Shown here: positions 34,649 to 44,224 of the stretch, piece after piece
Numbering within the stretch: the stretch's first letter is position 1
How the letters are laid out: the number at the start of each line of letters is the position of its first letter
Assembly: GCA_019636175.1 (NCBI GenBank)
Contig: JAHBYC010000003.1
Location: forward strand, 62,001-126,000
Source: Caulobacter sp.
Lineage (GTDB): Bacteria > Pseudomonadota > Alphaproteobacteria > Caulobacterales > Caulobacteraceae
Direction: 5' to 3'
Length of the DNA stretch: 64,000 nt
The notes under the pieces: model-generated
Databases searched by the model: none
Told to the model about the DNA's origin: nothing
The model's input: only the letters and a program-made list of their open reading frames with translations
Made by a program: the position numbers and the translations under genes

Positions 34649-35095
34649 TTGTCGTTCATTGAGCGCCTCACCACGGGAGGATGGCGCGCCGACGGGGCCC
34701 GCGGTCTCGTCGAGGCGCTGCTCGTCCTGGCGCTGTCGGCGCAGGCGGCGCGGCTCATCTGGGTTCTGGCGGCCCCGGCCCTTCCCCCACCGCCCTCGAC
34801 GGTCCTCATGGCCGAGGGCGACACCTCCATCCTGACCCGGTTCAATCCCTTCGTCGGCGCTGACGGCGCCGCGGCCGCGACCAGCGGAGACGGCCTGCGC
34901 CTCTATGGCGTGCGGGCGTCCGGCGCCGGGGCGGGCTCGGCCATCATCGGCACGGCCGATGGTCGCCAAGCCTCCTATCTGGTCGGCGAAACCGTTGCGC
35001 CCGGCGTGGTGCTGAAGTCGGTCGAAGCCGACCATGTCGTGCTGATGCGGGGCGGCGTCCCCTCCAGCCTCACCTTTCCCAATGCCCCGCAGTAA
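34649..35095 (+). CDS. gspC: Type II secretion inner-membrane protein GspC (short form)
   Basis: A 148-residue protein that should link the inner-membrane platform to the secretin. One membrane segment (about 19-42), a short linker with TSILTRFNPF (59-68), and an HR domain (about 82-142, GLRLYGVRASGAGAGSAIIG and DHVVLMRGGV). The C-terminal PDZ or coiled-coil domain of E. coli or Pseudomonas GspC is absent. The TTG start at 34649 is supported by GGGGA nine bases upstream and by lack of a better start. First gene of the gsp operon. Confidence 0.85.
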   Translation: MSFIERLTTGGWRADGARGLVEALLVLALSAQAARLIWVLAAPALPPPPSTVLMAEGDTSILTRFNPFVGADGAAAATSGDGLRLYGVRASGAGAGSAIIGTADGRQASYLVGETVAPGVVLKSVEADHVVLMRGGVPSSLTFPNAPQ

Positions 35096-35107
35096 GGACC
35101 CCCGCCC

Positions 35108-37108
35108 GTGAGAAAGACCCTCCGGACCCTGGCGCTGGCGGCGGTGATCGCTTCCGGCCTGTCGTCCGGCGCGACGGCGCCGGCCCTGGCCCAGACCCAG
35201 GTGCTGAATGTGCAGGACGCCGACATTCGCGCCTTCATCCAGGACGTGGCCCGCAGCACCGGCATGACCTTCATCGTCGACCCCCGGGTCAAGGGGACGG
35301 TGACGGTGGCCAGCGACGGTCCGCTGAACAAGACCGAGCTGTTCGAGGTGTTCCTGGCCACCCTGCGCGCCAACAATTACGTGGCCATTCCGACCGGTCC
35401 CTCGACCTATCGCATCGAGCCGGCCGAGAACGCCGCCCGCCAGCCGACCAGCGCCCGCAGCGGCTTCGTCACCGAGGTGTTCCGGCTACGGACGGTCGAC
35501 GCCGCCTCCGCGGCGGAGATGCTCAAGCCCCTGGTTGGTCCCCAGGGCGTCGTCACCGCCAATCCGCGCGGCAACACGGTGGTGGTCGCCGACTACGCGG
35601 ACAATGTGCGCCGTATTCGCGGCCTGATCGGCCAGATCGACCAGGACCGGGCCTCGGTGCAGACCTTCACGCTGCAATACAGCTCGGCGCGAGAGATCGC
35701 GGCGGTGCTGAACGAACTGACCGCCGCCCCCGGCGCCGACGGCAAGGGGGTGCGCGGGGCGGTGTCGATCGTGCCGGTGGAAAGCAGCAACTCGATCATG
35801 CTGCGCGGCGACCCCGACGCCATCCAGCGCCTCGCCCCGATCATTGCCGACCTGGATCGGCGGGCCCAGTCGAAGGCCGATGTCCAGGTTGTTTTCCTGC
35901 GCCATGCCAATGCCGAGGAGATGCTGCCGGTGCTGCAGCAGCTGGTCGGCCAGACCCCCAGCCAGCCGGCGGGCCCCGCCGGTCAGTCCGCGACGCCCGA
36001 GACCGCGCCCGTTGCCACGACCGCCCCGAAGGCGACCATCGCCCGCTATCCCGGCGCCAACGCCCTGATCATTAACGCACCTCCGGAAACCCAGCGCATG
36101 CTGGCCGAGGTGATCCGGCAACTGGATGTCCGGCGCGAGCAGGTTCTGGTCGAGGCGATCGTGGTCGAGGTATCCGACGACACCGCCCAACGACTGGGCG
36201 TGCAGACCATTCTGGGCAGCGGCAAGGGAACGGTTCCCTTCGCGGCGACCAACTATTCCAACACCGGCCCCAACATCCTCGCCCTGACCGGGGCCATCGT
36301 CGGCCAGAACAACCTGCCGGAGGATTCCGCCCTTCTGGCCTCGTTGAGGGACTCGGCGGTCAGCTCGCTGCTTGGCTCCAACGGCGCCCTTGGCGCGGTG
36401 ACCGGCACCCTGAGCGGCGACACCCTGTTCGGCTTCATCATCAACGCGGTGCGCGAGGACGGCTCGTCCAAGCTGTTGTCGACGCCCTCGATCCTGACCC
36501 TGGACAACCGTGAGGCCAGCATCCTTGTGGGTCAGGAGGTGCCGATCACCACCGGCGAGGTGCTGGGCAACGCCAACAGCAATCCCTTCCGCACCATCCA
36601 GCGACAGGATGTCGGCATCCGGCTGACGGTGACCCCGCAGATCAACGCCGGCGGCGGCATCACCCTGCATCTGCGTCAGGAAGTTTCCGCCATCGCCGGC
36701 ACGGTGACCACCAACTCACCCGAACTGGTTCTCAACAAGCGCCTGATCGAGACCACGGCGGTCGTCGACGACGGCGCCATCGTGGTGCTTGGCGGCCTGC
36801 TGCAGCAGGACGAGAAGATCAGCCTGGAGCGGACCCCGCTGCTCAGCGACATCCCGGGCCTGGGCGAACTGTTCAAGAGCCGCGCTCGCGAGGGCAAGCG
36901 CACCAACCTGATGATCTTCCTGCGCCCCCGCATCATCCGCAGCGCCGAGGAGGCCCAGGCGCTGACCGGCCCGCGCTATGAAATGCTGCGCCAGGACCCG
37001 GCCCTGAACCGCAAGGACGGCGGCAACGACCTGGACGCGCTGGTGCTGGACTACCTGCGCGCCACGCCGCCGACCGTGCCGCCGCCGCCCCAGCCGGCCA
37101 AGCCATGA
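35108..37108 (+). CDS. gspD: Type II secretion outer-membrane secretin GspD
   Basis: A 666-residue secretin that forms the outer-membrane exit pore. Signal peptide to about residue 29 (APALAQ), N0 domain (about 32-105, VQDADIRAFIQDVARSTGMT), N1-N3 repeats (to about 360) with a low-complexity insert (QTPSQPAGPAGQSATPET, about 283-300) in N3, then the secretin core (about 390-620) ending VVLGGLLQQDEKISLERTP and IPGLGELFKSR. GTG start at 35108, 12 bases after gspC. No pilotin gene (gspS) is next to it. Confidence 0.95.
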   Translation: MRKTLRTLALAAVIASGLSSGATAPALAQTQVLNVQDADIRAFIQDVARSTGMTFIVDPRVKGTVTVASDGPLNKTELFEVFLATLRANNYVAIPTGPSTYRIEPAENAARQPTSARSGFVTEVFRLRTVDAASAAEMLKPLVGPQGVVTANPRGNTVVVADYADNVRRIRGLIGQIDQDRASVQTFTLQYSSAREIAAVLNELTAAPGADGKGVRGAVSIVPVESSNSIMLRGDPDAIQRLAPIIADLDRRAQSKADVQVVFLRHANAEEMLPVLQQLVGQTPSQPAGPAGQSATPETAPVATTAPKATIARYPGANALIINAPPETQRMLAEVIRQLDVRREQVLVEAIVVEVSDDTAQRLGVQTILGSGKGTVPFAATNYSNTGPNILALTGAIVGQNNLPEDSALLASLRDSAVSSLLGSNGALGAVTGTLSGDTLFGFIINAVREDGSSKLLSTPSILTLDNREASILVGQEVPITTGEVLGNANSNPFRTIQRQDVGIRLTVTPQINAGGGITLHLRQEVSAIAGTVTTNSPELVLNKRLIETTAVVDDGAIVVLGGLLQQDEKISLERTPLLSDIPGLGELFKSRAREGKRTNLMIFLRPRIIRSAEEAQALTGPRYEMLRQDPALNRKDGGNDLDALVLDYLRATPPTVPPPPQPAKP

Positions 37109-38595
37109 CCACCCTGGCCGATCCCGCCCTCAGCTACGGCTTCGCCAAACGCGCCGGCGTCCTGTTGCTCGGCCTTGGCGACACCGCCCGGGTCGCCCTG
37201 CGCGAGGGCGCCGATCCGGTCGCCCTGGTCGAGGCGCGGCGGGTGTTGGGCCGACCGCTGAGCATCGAGACCCTGGCGGTCCCGGCCTTCGAGCGCCGCT
37301 TTTCAGAGGTCTATGCAGGCGAGGGCCTGGCCGTCTCCAGCGCCGACAGTGTCGAGATGGCGGGTGGTCTGGACGGGCTGCTGGACGATCTGCCGGCCAC
37401 GGCCGATCTGCTGGATCCGCAGGACGAGGCCCCGGTGATCCGGCTGATCAACGGCCTGATCGCCGAGGCGGCCCGGCTGGGCGCCTCCGATATCCACGTT
37501 GAACCGTACGAGCAATCGGTCACGGTCCGCTTCCGCATCGACGGGGTGCTGCGCGAGATGCTGAGCCTGCCGCAGCGGATCGCCCCGCTGCTGGTGTCGC
37601 GGATCAAGGTCATGGCCCGGCTGGACATCGCCGAGAAGCGGGTGCCGCAGGATGGCCGCATCTCCCTGACTCTGGGCGGCAAGGCGCTGGACGTGCGGGT
37701 CTCGACCCTGCCGGCGCGGGTCGGCGAGCGGGTGGTGCTGCGTATCCTCGACAAGGATCAGGCCGGCCTGAAGCTTGAGGAACTGGGCATGGCCCCGGCC
37801 CTGCTGCGCCAGTTCGAGGCGGCGGTGCGCGAGCCGCATGGCATCATTCTCGTCACCGGCCCCACCGGTTCGGGCAAGACCACCACCCTCTATGGCGGAC
37901 TGGGTCTGCTCAACGACCAGACGCGCAACATCCTGACCATCGAGGACCCGGTCGAGTACGCCATCCACGGCGTCGGTCAGACCCAGGTCAACACCCGCGT
38001 CGGCATGACCTTCGCCGCCGGCCTGCGGGCCATTCTCCGGCAGGATCCCGATGTGGTCATGGTCGGCGAAATCCGCGACAGCGAGACGGCGCAGATCGCG
38101 GTCCAGGCCAGCCTGACAGGCCATCTGGTGCTGTCCACGGTCCACACCAATGACGCCGCCGGCGCGGTGACCCGCCTGCGCGACATGGGGGTCGAGCCGT
38201 TCCTGCTGGCCTCGACCCTGCGGATGATTCTGGCCCAGCGCCTGGTGCGCCGGCTGTGCGAGCAGTGTCGCGAGCCGATCGCGGCGGACGCCGCCGCCGC
38301 AAGGCTGGCCGGCCTCGTCGAGGGCGAGACCGTGCATCGAGCCCGGGGCTGCGCCGCCTGCAACCACACCGGCTACGTCGGCCGGGTCGGAGTCTATGAG
38401 GCGATCCGGGTCGATGACACGGTGCGCGGCATGATCGCCAACGGCGCCGACGAGCAGGCCATCGCCGCGATCGGCCGCGACCAGGGGGGCGACATGACCG
38501 CCGCCGCCCGCGATCTGGTCGCCAGGGGCGTGACCACCGTCGAGGAACTGCTGCGGGTGACCCGCCAGGGGGCCGAGGCGCATGGCGGCGTTTGA
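37105..38595 (+). CDS. gspE: Type II secretion ATPase GspE
   Basis: A 496-residue cytoplasmic ATPase that drives pseudopilus assembly. Walker A GPTGSGKTTT (about 252-261), Asp box IEDPVEY, Walker B DPDVVMVGEIRDSETA and His box are present, plus a tetra-cysteine zinc motif (LCEQCREPI and GCAACNHTGY, about 388-425). The N-terminal GspE/PilB domain is short. It overlaps gspD by four bases (ATGA) and gspF by 14, so coupled. Confidence 0.96.
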   Translation: MTTLADPALSYGFAKRAGVLLLGLGDTARVALREGADPVALVEARRVLGRPLSIETLAVPAFERRFSEVYAGEGLAVSSADSVEMAGGLDGLLDDLPATADLLDPQDEAPVIRLINGLIAEAARLGASDIHVEPYEQSVTVRFRIDGVLREMLSLPQRIAPLLVSRIKVMARLDIAEKRVPQDGRISLTLGGKALDVRVSTLPARVGERVVLRILDKDQAGLKLEELGMAPALLRQFEAAVREPHGIILVTGPTGSGKTTTLYGGLGLLNDQTRNILTIEDPVEYAIHGVGQTQVNTRVGMTFAAGLRAILRQDPDVVMVGEIRDSETAQIAVQASLTGHLVLSTVHTNDAAGAVTRLRDMGVEPFLLASTLRMILAQRLVRRLCEQCREPIAADAAAARLAGLVEGETVHRARGCAACNHTGYVGRVGVYEAIRVDDTVRGMIANGADEQAIAAIGRDQGGDMTAAARDLVARGVTTVEELLRVTRQGAEAHGGV

Positions 38596-39799
38596 ATATC
38601 TGGCCCTGGACCCGCGCGGGGCGACCCGCAACGGCGTAATCTCGGCGGCCGATGAGGCGGGGGCCCGGCAAATTCTGGAGAAGCGCCGTCTGGCGCCGGT
38701 GCGCCTGACTCCGGCCAATGACAGCGGTCCGGCAGGAACGGATTTCGCCGCCCTGTTCCGCCCCAGGCTGGGCGGCAAGGACCTGTCGCTGATCACCCGC
38801 CAGATCGCCACCCTGGCGTCGGTCTCGCCGCTGGAGGAGGCTCTGAGGGCGATCGCCCAGAACGCCGACCAGCCCAAGGTCAAGGCCATCCTGGTCGATG
38901 TCCACGCCGGGGTTCTGGAAGGCTATCGACTGTCGGAGGCGATGGGCCGGGCGCCGACCAGTTTCCCGCCCCTCTATCGGGCCATGGTCGCGGCCGGCGA
39001 GGCCTCCGGATCGTTGCCGGCCATCCTCGAGCGGCTGGCCGATCTGATGGAGCAGGAGCAGACGGTCCGCGCGAAGTTGGCCACCGCCCTGGTCTATCCG
39101 ATCGCCCTGGCCATCACCGCCGTGCTGGTGATCATCGCCCTGATGACCTTTGTGGTGCCCAAGGTCGTCGATCAGTTCGACAGCATGGGACAGGCGCTGC
39201 CGCTGCTGACCCGCGTGGTGATCGCCATATCGGCCGGCCTCAGCCACTACGGCTGGATCATCGCCCTGTTGCTGGCCCTCGGCGCTGGTCTGTTTGCCCG
39301 GGGCCTGCGGTCCTCGGCGTTCCGACTGGCGGTGGACGGGGCGCTGTTGAGGACGCCGATCCTCGGCCGGCTGCTGCGCGAGGTGCACGCCGCCCGTCTG
39401 GCCCGTACCCTTGCGACGATGCTGGCCAGCGGCCTGCCGGTGCTGGAGGGCCTTACCCTGACCGCCCGGACGGTCCGCAACAGCGTGTTGCGGCGCGCGA
39501 CCGAGGAGATGACCGTCTTCATTCGCGAAGGCGGCGGCCTATCGACCGCCATGCGCCGGGCCGGAGTGTTTCCGCCGGTGCTGCTCTACATGGCCGCCAG
39601 CGGCGAGACGAGCGGACGGCTGGAGATGATGCTGTCCCGCGCCGCCGACTATCTGGAGCGGGAATTCAACACATTCACCTCCGCCGCGCTCAGCCTGCTC
39701 GAGCCGGCGATCATCATCGTCATGGGCGCGGTGGTGGCGACCATCGTCCTGTCCATCCTGCTGCCCATTCTGCAGATCAACACACTGGCCCTCGGGTAG
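38582..39799 (+). CDS. gspF: Type II secretion platform protein GspF
   Basis: A 405-residue inner-membrane platform protein that works with GspE. AAFEYLALDPRGATRNGVI begins the family; two GspF repeats (about 70-190 and 270-395) each end near a membrane segment, with three segments in all (about 170-190, 220-245, 375-400). PVLEGLTLTARTVRNSVLRR and GETSGRLEMMLSRAADYLE are typical motifs. Its 5' end overlaps gspE by 14 bases. Confidence 0.95.
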   Translation: MAAFEYLALDPRGATRNGVISAADEAGARQILEKRRLAPVRLTPANDSGPAGTDFAALFRPRLGGKDLSLITRQIATLASVSPLEEALRAIAQNADQPKVKAILVDVHAGVLEGYRLSEAMGRAPTSFPPLYRAMVAAGEASGSLPAILERLADLMEQEQTVRAKLATALVYPIALAITAVLVIIALMTFVVPKVVDQFDSMGQALPLLTRVVIAISAGLSHYGWIIALLLALGAGLFARGLRSSAFRLAVDGALLRTPILGRLLREVHAARLARTLATMLASGLPVLEGLTLTARTVRNSVLRRATEEMTVFIREGGGLSTAMRRAGVFPPVLLYMAASGETSGRLEMMLSRAADYLEREFNTFTSAALSLLEPAIIIVMGAVVATIVLSILLPILQINTLALG

Positions 39800-39804
39800 A
39801 GATC

Positions 39805-40257
39805 ATGACCGACGCTGAAACCCAGACCCCGCAACCGCGCCCGCACCGGGAAGCCGGCTTCACCCTGGTGGAGATGATGGTGGTGGTCGTCATTCTGGGC
39901 CTGCTGGCCACGGTGGTGATCATCAATGTGCTGCCCGCCCAGGGCCGGGCGATGAAGGAAAAGGCCAGGGCCGACATTGCCACCCTCGAACAGGCGGTGG
40001 AGAGCTATCGTCTGGACACCTTCGCCTTTCCCCGCGGCGAAGCGGGACTGAACGCGCTGGTTACAGCGCCCGGCGGCGTGGCGGCCAGCCGCTACCGCGA
40101 GGGCGGCTACATCAAGCGCCTGCCGCAGGATCCGTGGGGCCATCCCTATCAATACCGCTATCCGGGCAAGCACGGCCCCTTCGACATCTACAGCTTTGGC
40201 GCCGACGGTCAGGAGGGCGGCGAAGGCGATGACGCTGACATCGGCAACTGGAGCTAG
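39805..40257 (+). CDS. gspG: Major pseudopilin GspG
   Basis: A 150-residue major pseudopilin. An 18-residue charged leader ends in G, followed by FTLVEMMVVVVILGLLATVV with the required glutamate at +5; the peptidase GspO would cut after the glycine. The C-terminal part has PQDPWGHPYQYRYPG and DIYSFGADGQEGG, the calcium-binding loop of GspG. It is five bases after gspF and overlaps the gspH start. Confidence 0.96.
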   Translation: MTDAETQTPQPRPHREAGFTLVEMMVVVVILGLLATVVIINVLPAQGRAMKEKARADIATLEQAVESYRLDTFAFPRGEAGLNALVTAPGGVAASRYREGGYIKRLPQDPWGHPYQYRYPGKHGPFDIYSFGADGQEGGEGDDADIGNWS

Positions 40258-40696
40258 CCCCCGCCGGTCCGGCTTCACCCTTGTCGAGATGATGGTGGTG
40301 CTGGTGGTTCTGGGTCTGATGGCCGCCGTGGTGGTGGTGGCGATCCCCGACGGCCGCATGACGCTGGCCGCCGAGGGAGAGCGTTTCGCCGCGCGCCTGA
40401 AACGGGCGCAGGAGGAGGCGGTACTGGTCAACAGGCCGGTGCAGGTAGCCCTGACCGGCGATGGCTACGGTTTTCAGGTCCGCAAGGCCGGCGTCTGGAC
40501 TCCGCTGGACGAGGGCCCTTTCCGTCCCGAGGTCTGGTTGCCGCAGACCCGGGCGAGCGCGGACAGGGATGTGCGCCGCATCAGCTTCGATCCCACCGGG
40601 GCCGCGACCCCCGCCCACATCACCCTGACCCGCGCCGGCCGCACGGTCGAGGTGAGCGTGGACGCCGCCGGCAATGTGGTCCTCGATGCACGCTAG
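40229..40696 (+). CDS. gspH: Minor pseudopilin GspH
   Basis: A 155-residue minor pseudopilin with prepilin leader ending SG and helix FTLVEMMVVLVVLGLMAAV carrying E5. The body has beta strands (GYGFQVRKAGVWTPLD, HITLTRAGRTVEVSVDAAGN). The ATG at 40229 overlaps the gspG 3' end by 29 bases and is preceded by GGAGGG-like sequence; an earlier in-frame ATG at 40196 would give an unusually long leader. Confidence 0.9.
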   Translation: MTLTSATGASPRRSGFTLVEMMVVLVVLGLMAAVVVVAIPDGRMTLAAEGERFAARLKRAQEEAVLVNRPVQVALTGDGYGFQVRKAGVWTPLDEGPFRPEVWLPQTRASADRDVRRISFDPTGAATPAHITLTRAGRTVEVSVDAAGNVVLDAR

Positions 40697-41063
40697 CCGC
40701 ATGGAAGCACGCGAGGGCTTTACCCTCATCGAGCTGTTGGTGGCCCTGACCGTGTTCAGCCTCGCGGCCATGGCGCTGATCAATCTGTCGGGTGAAAACA
40801 CCCGCGCCGCCGGCCGGATCGAGAACCGGGCGCTGGCGGCGGTGGTCGCCGAGAACCGCGCCGTCGAAGCCCTGACCAGCGAGCGGCCGCCGGCCGTTGG
40901 CGCGACGACCGGCGCCGAGCGCGCGGGCGACCGGACCTGGCGCTGGACCCGCAAGGTCGCCGCGACGGCCGACCCCGACATCCTGCGCATCGACATCCTG
41001 GTGCTTGACCCCGCCGCGCCCCGTCCGGCCGGCGCCCTGACCGTGTTCCGGAGCCTGAAGTGA
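40686..41063 (+). CDS. gspI: Minor pseudopilin GspI
   Basis: About 125 residues with prepilin motif EGFTLIELLVALTVFSLAAM (E5 present). Together with GspJ and GspK it forms the tip of the pseudopilus. Three in-frame ATGs are possible (40674, 40686, 40701); 40701 gives a six-residue leader, 40686 a 11-residue one. It overlaps the gspH end and the gspJ GTG start by four bases. Confidence 0.9.
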   Translation: MHASRMEAREGFTLIELLVALTVFSLAAMALINLSGENTRAAGRIENRALAAVVAENRAVEALTSERPPAVGATTGAERAGDRTWRWTRKVAATADPDILRIDILVLDPAAPRPAGALTVFRSLK

Positions 41064-41659
41064 GGCGCGCCGGCTTCACCCTGGTCGAGATGCTGGTGGC
41101 CCTGTTCGTCTTCGGACTGCTGGCGGCGGCGGGCGCGGCGGTGATGGGCTCGACCCTGACCAGCCAGAGCGCGGTCAAGAGCCGGGTCGAGCGGTTCGCC
41201 GAGTTCCAGCGGCTGCGCGCCCTTCTTCGCGCCGATCTGGGCCAGGCGGCCGACCGGCGCACCCGCGACACCAACGGCCAGCCGGCCCCGGTCGCCTTCA
41301 TCGGCGGCGATCCCTGGGGCGGAGCGCCTGAGCGCCTGTTCGTCGTTGTCCGCCGGGGATGGGAGAACCCGGACCACGACCCCCGGCCCTCGCTGCAGTA
41401 CGTCGAATACCGCCTCTCCGGCGGGCGCATCGAGCGCCGGGTGCGGGCCGCCCTCGACGGCGTGGCGCTGGGACACGCCCAGGTGTTGCTGACCGGGGTC
41501 GACCAGTCCCGCGTCGCCTTCCTGCACAAAGGCGTCTGGCAGAACGCCTGGAAGGGTCAGCCCGGAACCGATATCCCCCGCGCCGTCCGGCTCAACCTGA
41601 CGGTCCAGGGGGTCGGCGAGGTGACCCAGCTGTTCCTGACGACCGGGGATGGCCGATGA
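41060..41659 (+). CDS. gspJ: Minor pseudopilin GspJ
   Basis: A 199-residue tip pseudopilin with leader MRRAG and helix FTLVEMLVALFVFGLLAAAG (E5 present). The soluble domain has RADLGQAADRRTRDTNG and PERLFVVVRRGWENPD, followed by QYVEYRLSGGRIERR, typical of GspJ. GTG start overlapping gspI by four bases; the stop overlaps the gspK ATG by four bases. Confidence 0.93.
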   Translation: MRRAGFTLVEMLVALFVFGLLAAAGAAVMGSTLTSQSAVKSRVERFAEFQRLRALLRADLGQAADRRTRDTNGQPAPVAFIGGDPWGGAPERLFVVVRRGWENPDHDPRPSLQYVEYRLSGGRIERRVRAALDGVALGHAQVLLTGVDQSRVAFLHKGVWQNAWKGQPGTDIPRAVRLNLTVQGVGEVTQLFLTTGDGR

Positions 41660-42642
41660 CCGCCCCCGCCGCCAAGCCGCACGAAAAGGGTGTGGCGCTG
41701 CTGACCGTCCTCCTGCTGGTCGCGGTGATGGCCGCCATCGCGGTCGGCGTGCTGGACGACATTCGCTTTGGCGTCCGGCGCACCTTCAACGCCAACGCCG
41801 CGACCCAGGGGCAGTATTTCGCGCTGGGAGCCGAGGAACTGGCCCGTTCCCGGATCAGCCGCCTGCTGGAGCGCGACCCGGCCCGCACGTCGCTGGAGGG
41901 GGGGTGGAACGGTCGGCCGATCGTCTTCCCGATCGACGGCGGACGGATTTCGGCGACGGTCAGCGACGGAACCGGCTGCTTCAACCTCAACAGCGTGGTC
42001 ACCGACGGCGGCGGCGAACCCTTTGTCCGTCGCGAACAGGGCGTGCGGCAGTTCGCGGCCCTGCTGACCGCCCTGGACATCTCCGGGGGCCCGGCCCTGG
42101 CTTCCGGCCTGGCCGAATGGATCGACAGCAACGACATCGGCGCGCCGGGAACCGAGGATGACGGCTATCTGCGGGGCGCCCTGCCCCACCGGACCGCGGC
42201 GGCGCCCCTGGCCGAGGTCAGCGAGCTGCGGGCCGTCCACGGCTTCACCGCCCCTGTCTATGCGGTCATCCGGCCCTACGTCTGCGCCCTGCCGACCACC
42301 GATCTGTCGCCGGTGAACATCAACACCCTTCCGCTGGATCGCGCGGTCGTGTTGTCGGCCCTGACCGAAGGCAGCGTCAGCCCGGAGTCGGCGCGAGCGG
42401 TGCTCGCCGGCAGGCCGACCGACGGCTGGCGCGACATCTCGGCCTTCTGGAGCCAGCCCGCCTTCGCAGACATGGCCGCGGACGCGCCGGTGCGCGGCCA
42501 GGTCGACCTGCGTAGCCGCTATTTCACCCTCGACGCCGTGGTCGATTTCGCGGACGGCCAGGTGATCCTCAGCTCCCTCTTCGAGACCCCCCGGTCCGGC
42601 GGCATCCGCCTGGCCGCGCGGCGCTGGACCCACGACGAATGA
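41656..42642 (+). CDS. gspK: Tip pseudopilin GspK
   Basis: A 328-residue large tip pseudopilin. The leader ends EKG and the helix begins VALLTVLLLVAVMAAIAVGV without the E5 glutamate, as is normal for GspK and important for its role at the tip. The large soluble part has CFNLNSVV, LAEWIDSNDIG and SPVNINTLPLDRAVVLSAL (a helix-hairpin-helix-like segment). It overlaps gspJ and gspL by four bases each. Confidence 0.93.
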   Translation: MTAPAAKPHEKGVALLTVLLLVAVMAAIAVGVLDDIRFGVRRTFNANAATQGQYFALGAEELARSRISRLLERDPARTSLEGGWNGRPIVFPIDGGRISATVSDGTGCFNLNSVVTDGGGEPFVRREQGVRQFAALLTALDISGGPALASGLAEWIDSNDIGAPGTEDDGYLRGALPHRTAAAPLAEVSELRAVHGFTAPVYAVIRPYVCALPTTDLSPVNINTLPLDRAVVLSALTEGSVSPESARAVLAGRPTDGWRDISAFWSQPAFADMAADAPVRGQVDLRSRYFTLDAVVDFADGQVILSSLFETPRSGGIRLAARRWTHDE

Positions 42643-43736
42643 CCCTGAACCGACTTGTCATCTTCTTCGCCGACCCGGAGCGGCCGCCCGAGGTCCTGGA
42701 GACCGTCGATGGCGAAATCCTCCGCTACGACGTCATGGACGACCACGAGGCCGCGACCTGGGCGCCGGCCCGGACGCTGTTGATCGTCCCGGGCGCCGAC
42801 GTCGCCGCCCGCTGGCTGGACCTGCCCGCCGCCAGCGACGCCCAGGCCCGGTCCGCGGCCGGTTTCATGCTGGAGGACGCCCTCGCCGGTCCGGCGTCGG
42901 AGCATCATATCGCCGTCGGTCCGCCCGGAGATGGCAGGCGGCTGGTGGTGGTGGTCGACCACGCCCGACTGCGGTCCTGGATGGACCGGGCCGCCGCCCT
43001 GGGCGTGAGCCCGGACATTGTCACGCCCGACCACCTGAGCCTGCCCGAGAGCCTCGACGGTCAGCCGCTGGGCGTTCGTTTCGGCGGGCTGCTGGCGGTC
43101 AGGGGCCATGAGCTGGCCCTGTCCGGCGAGCCTGAGTTGCTGGGCGCGGTGCTGGGAGACCGGTCCCCCGCCGCCGCCAATCCCCTGGAAGCGGCCGCCC
43201 TGCTGGCCCGGGGGGCCCTGACTCCGGCGGTCAATCTGTTGCAGGGCGATTTTGCCCGGGGCGGCGGCCGCACGCCGGGCGGCGCCTGGAAACGGGCCGC
43301 GATCCTGGCGAGCCTGCTGATCGTCTCGCCGCTGGTGATCGGCCTCGCCCAGCTGGCCCGCAACACCGCTTCCGCCGCGGCCCTTGAACGACAGGCCGAC
43401 AAGCGCGCCGTCGCCATGGCGCCCGCCGCACGAAACCAGAAGGCGCCCGCCCGCTTCGTGCTGGGACAGATCGAACAGCGACGGGCGGCCAACCGCTTCC
43501 TCGACACCGCCTCGGCCTTCTTCCAGGTCGTCCAGGCCAGCGGCGCGGTGCGAATGGACACCCTGGTCTACGGGGCCGACGGCGCCCTGCGCACCACGGT
43601 GTCCTATCTCAACTACTCGGACCTGGATGGCCTCAAGACCGCCGCCCGGGAGGCCGGCCTCGACCTGACGGACGACGCCACCGTCACCGAGGGCGGCAAG
43701 ATCTCCAGTGACCTGATCATCCGGAAGGCGCCATGA
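42639..43736 (+). CDS. gspL: Type II secretion platform protein GspL
   Basis: A 365-residue bitopic protein that anchors GspE. The cytoplasmic actin-like domain (about 1-205; LLIVPGADVAARWLDLPAAS, VVVVDHARLRSWMDRAAALG) is followed by one membrane segment (AILASLLIVSPLVIGLAQLA, about 223-242) and a periplasmic ferredoxin-like domain. It overlaps both neighbours by four bases (ATGA). Confidence 0.9.
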   Translation: MTLNRLVIFFADPERPPEVLETVDGEILRYDVMDDHEAATWAPARTLLIVPGADVAARWLDLPAASDAQARSAAGFMLEDALAGPASEHHIAVGPPGDGRRLVVVVDHARLRSWMDRAAALGVSPDIVTPDHLSLPESLDGQPLGVRFGGLLAVRGHELALSGEPELLGAVLGDRSPAAANPLEAAALLARGALTPAVNLLQGDFARGGGRTPGGAWKRAAILASLLIVSPLVIGLAQLARNTASAAALERQADKRAVAMAPAARNQKAPARFVLGQIEQRRAANRFLDTASAFFQVVQASGAVRMDTLVYGADGALRTTVSYLNYSDLDGLKTAAREAGLDLTDDATVTEGGKISSDLIIRKAP

Positions 43737-44224
43737 CCGCATTTCTCGACAGCTTGAGAACGGCCTGGACCGCCCGCTCGCCCCGGGAGCGGATCATGCT
43801 GACCGGTCTGGGCCTGATCATCGCCCTGGTCGTCGGCTGGTACGGCATGGTCCAGCCGCTGGCCCACGGCGTCGCCGCCTCCGAACAGCGCGCCCGTCGC
43901 GCGGCCGCCATGCTGGCCGACCTGGAAGCCGCCGCCCGCGCCGGCGGCGCCAGTCCGGGAGCGGTCGCGGCCGAGGCTCGACAGCCGTTGACGGCCGTGG
44001 TCGCCGCCACCGCCCAGGCCGCCGGGGTGACGGTGGATCGCCGCCGGGAGGAGCCCGACGGTCGTCTCACGGTCTGGCTCACCGGCGTCAGCCCGACGGT
44101 GATGATGACGTGGCTGACCGCCCTGGCCCAGGCGCATGGCGTCGCCGTCTCGGACATCACCGCCTCCCGCCTCGACAATGGCCTGATCGAGGCCCAGATC
44201 ACCCTGGAGCGACCCGCAGGATGA
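43733..44224 (+). CDS. gspM: Type II secretion platform protein GspM
   Basis: A 163-residue bitopic protein, partner of GspL. It has SPRERIMLTGLGLIIALVVGWYGMVQPLAHG (cytoplasmic tail and single membrane segment at about 20-45) and a periplasmic ferredoxin-like domain rich in Ala with a probable coiled coil (about 50-85). ATGA overlaps on both sides. Confidence 0.9.
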   Translation: MTAFLDSLRTAWTARSPRERIMLTGLGLIIALVVGWYGMVQPLAHGVAASEQRARRAAAMLADLEAAARAGGASPGAVAAEARQPLTAVVAATAQAAGVTVDRRREEPDGRLTVWLTGVSPTVMMTWLTALAQAHGVAVSDITASRLDNGLIEAQITLERPAG

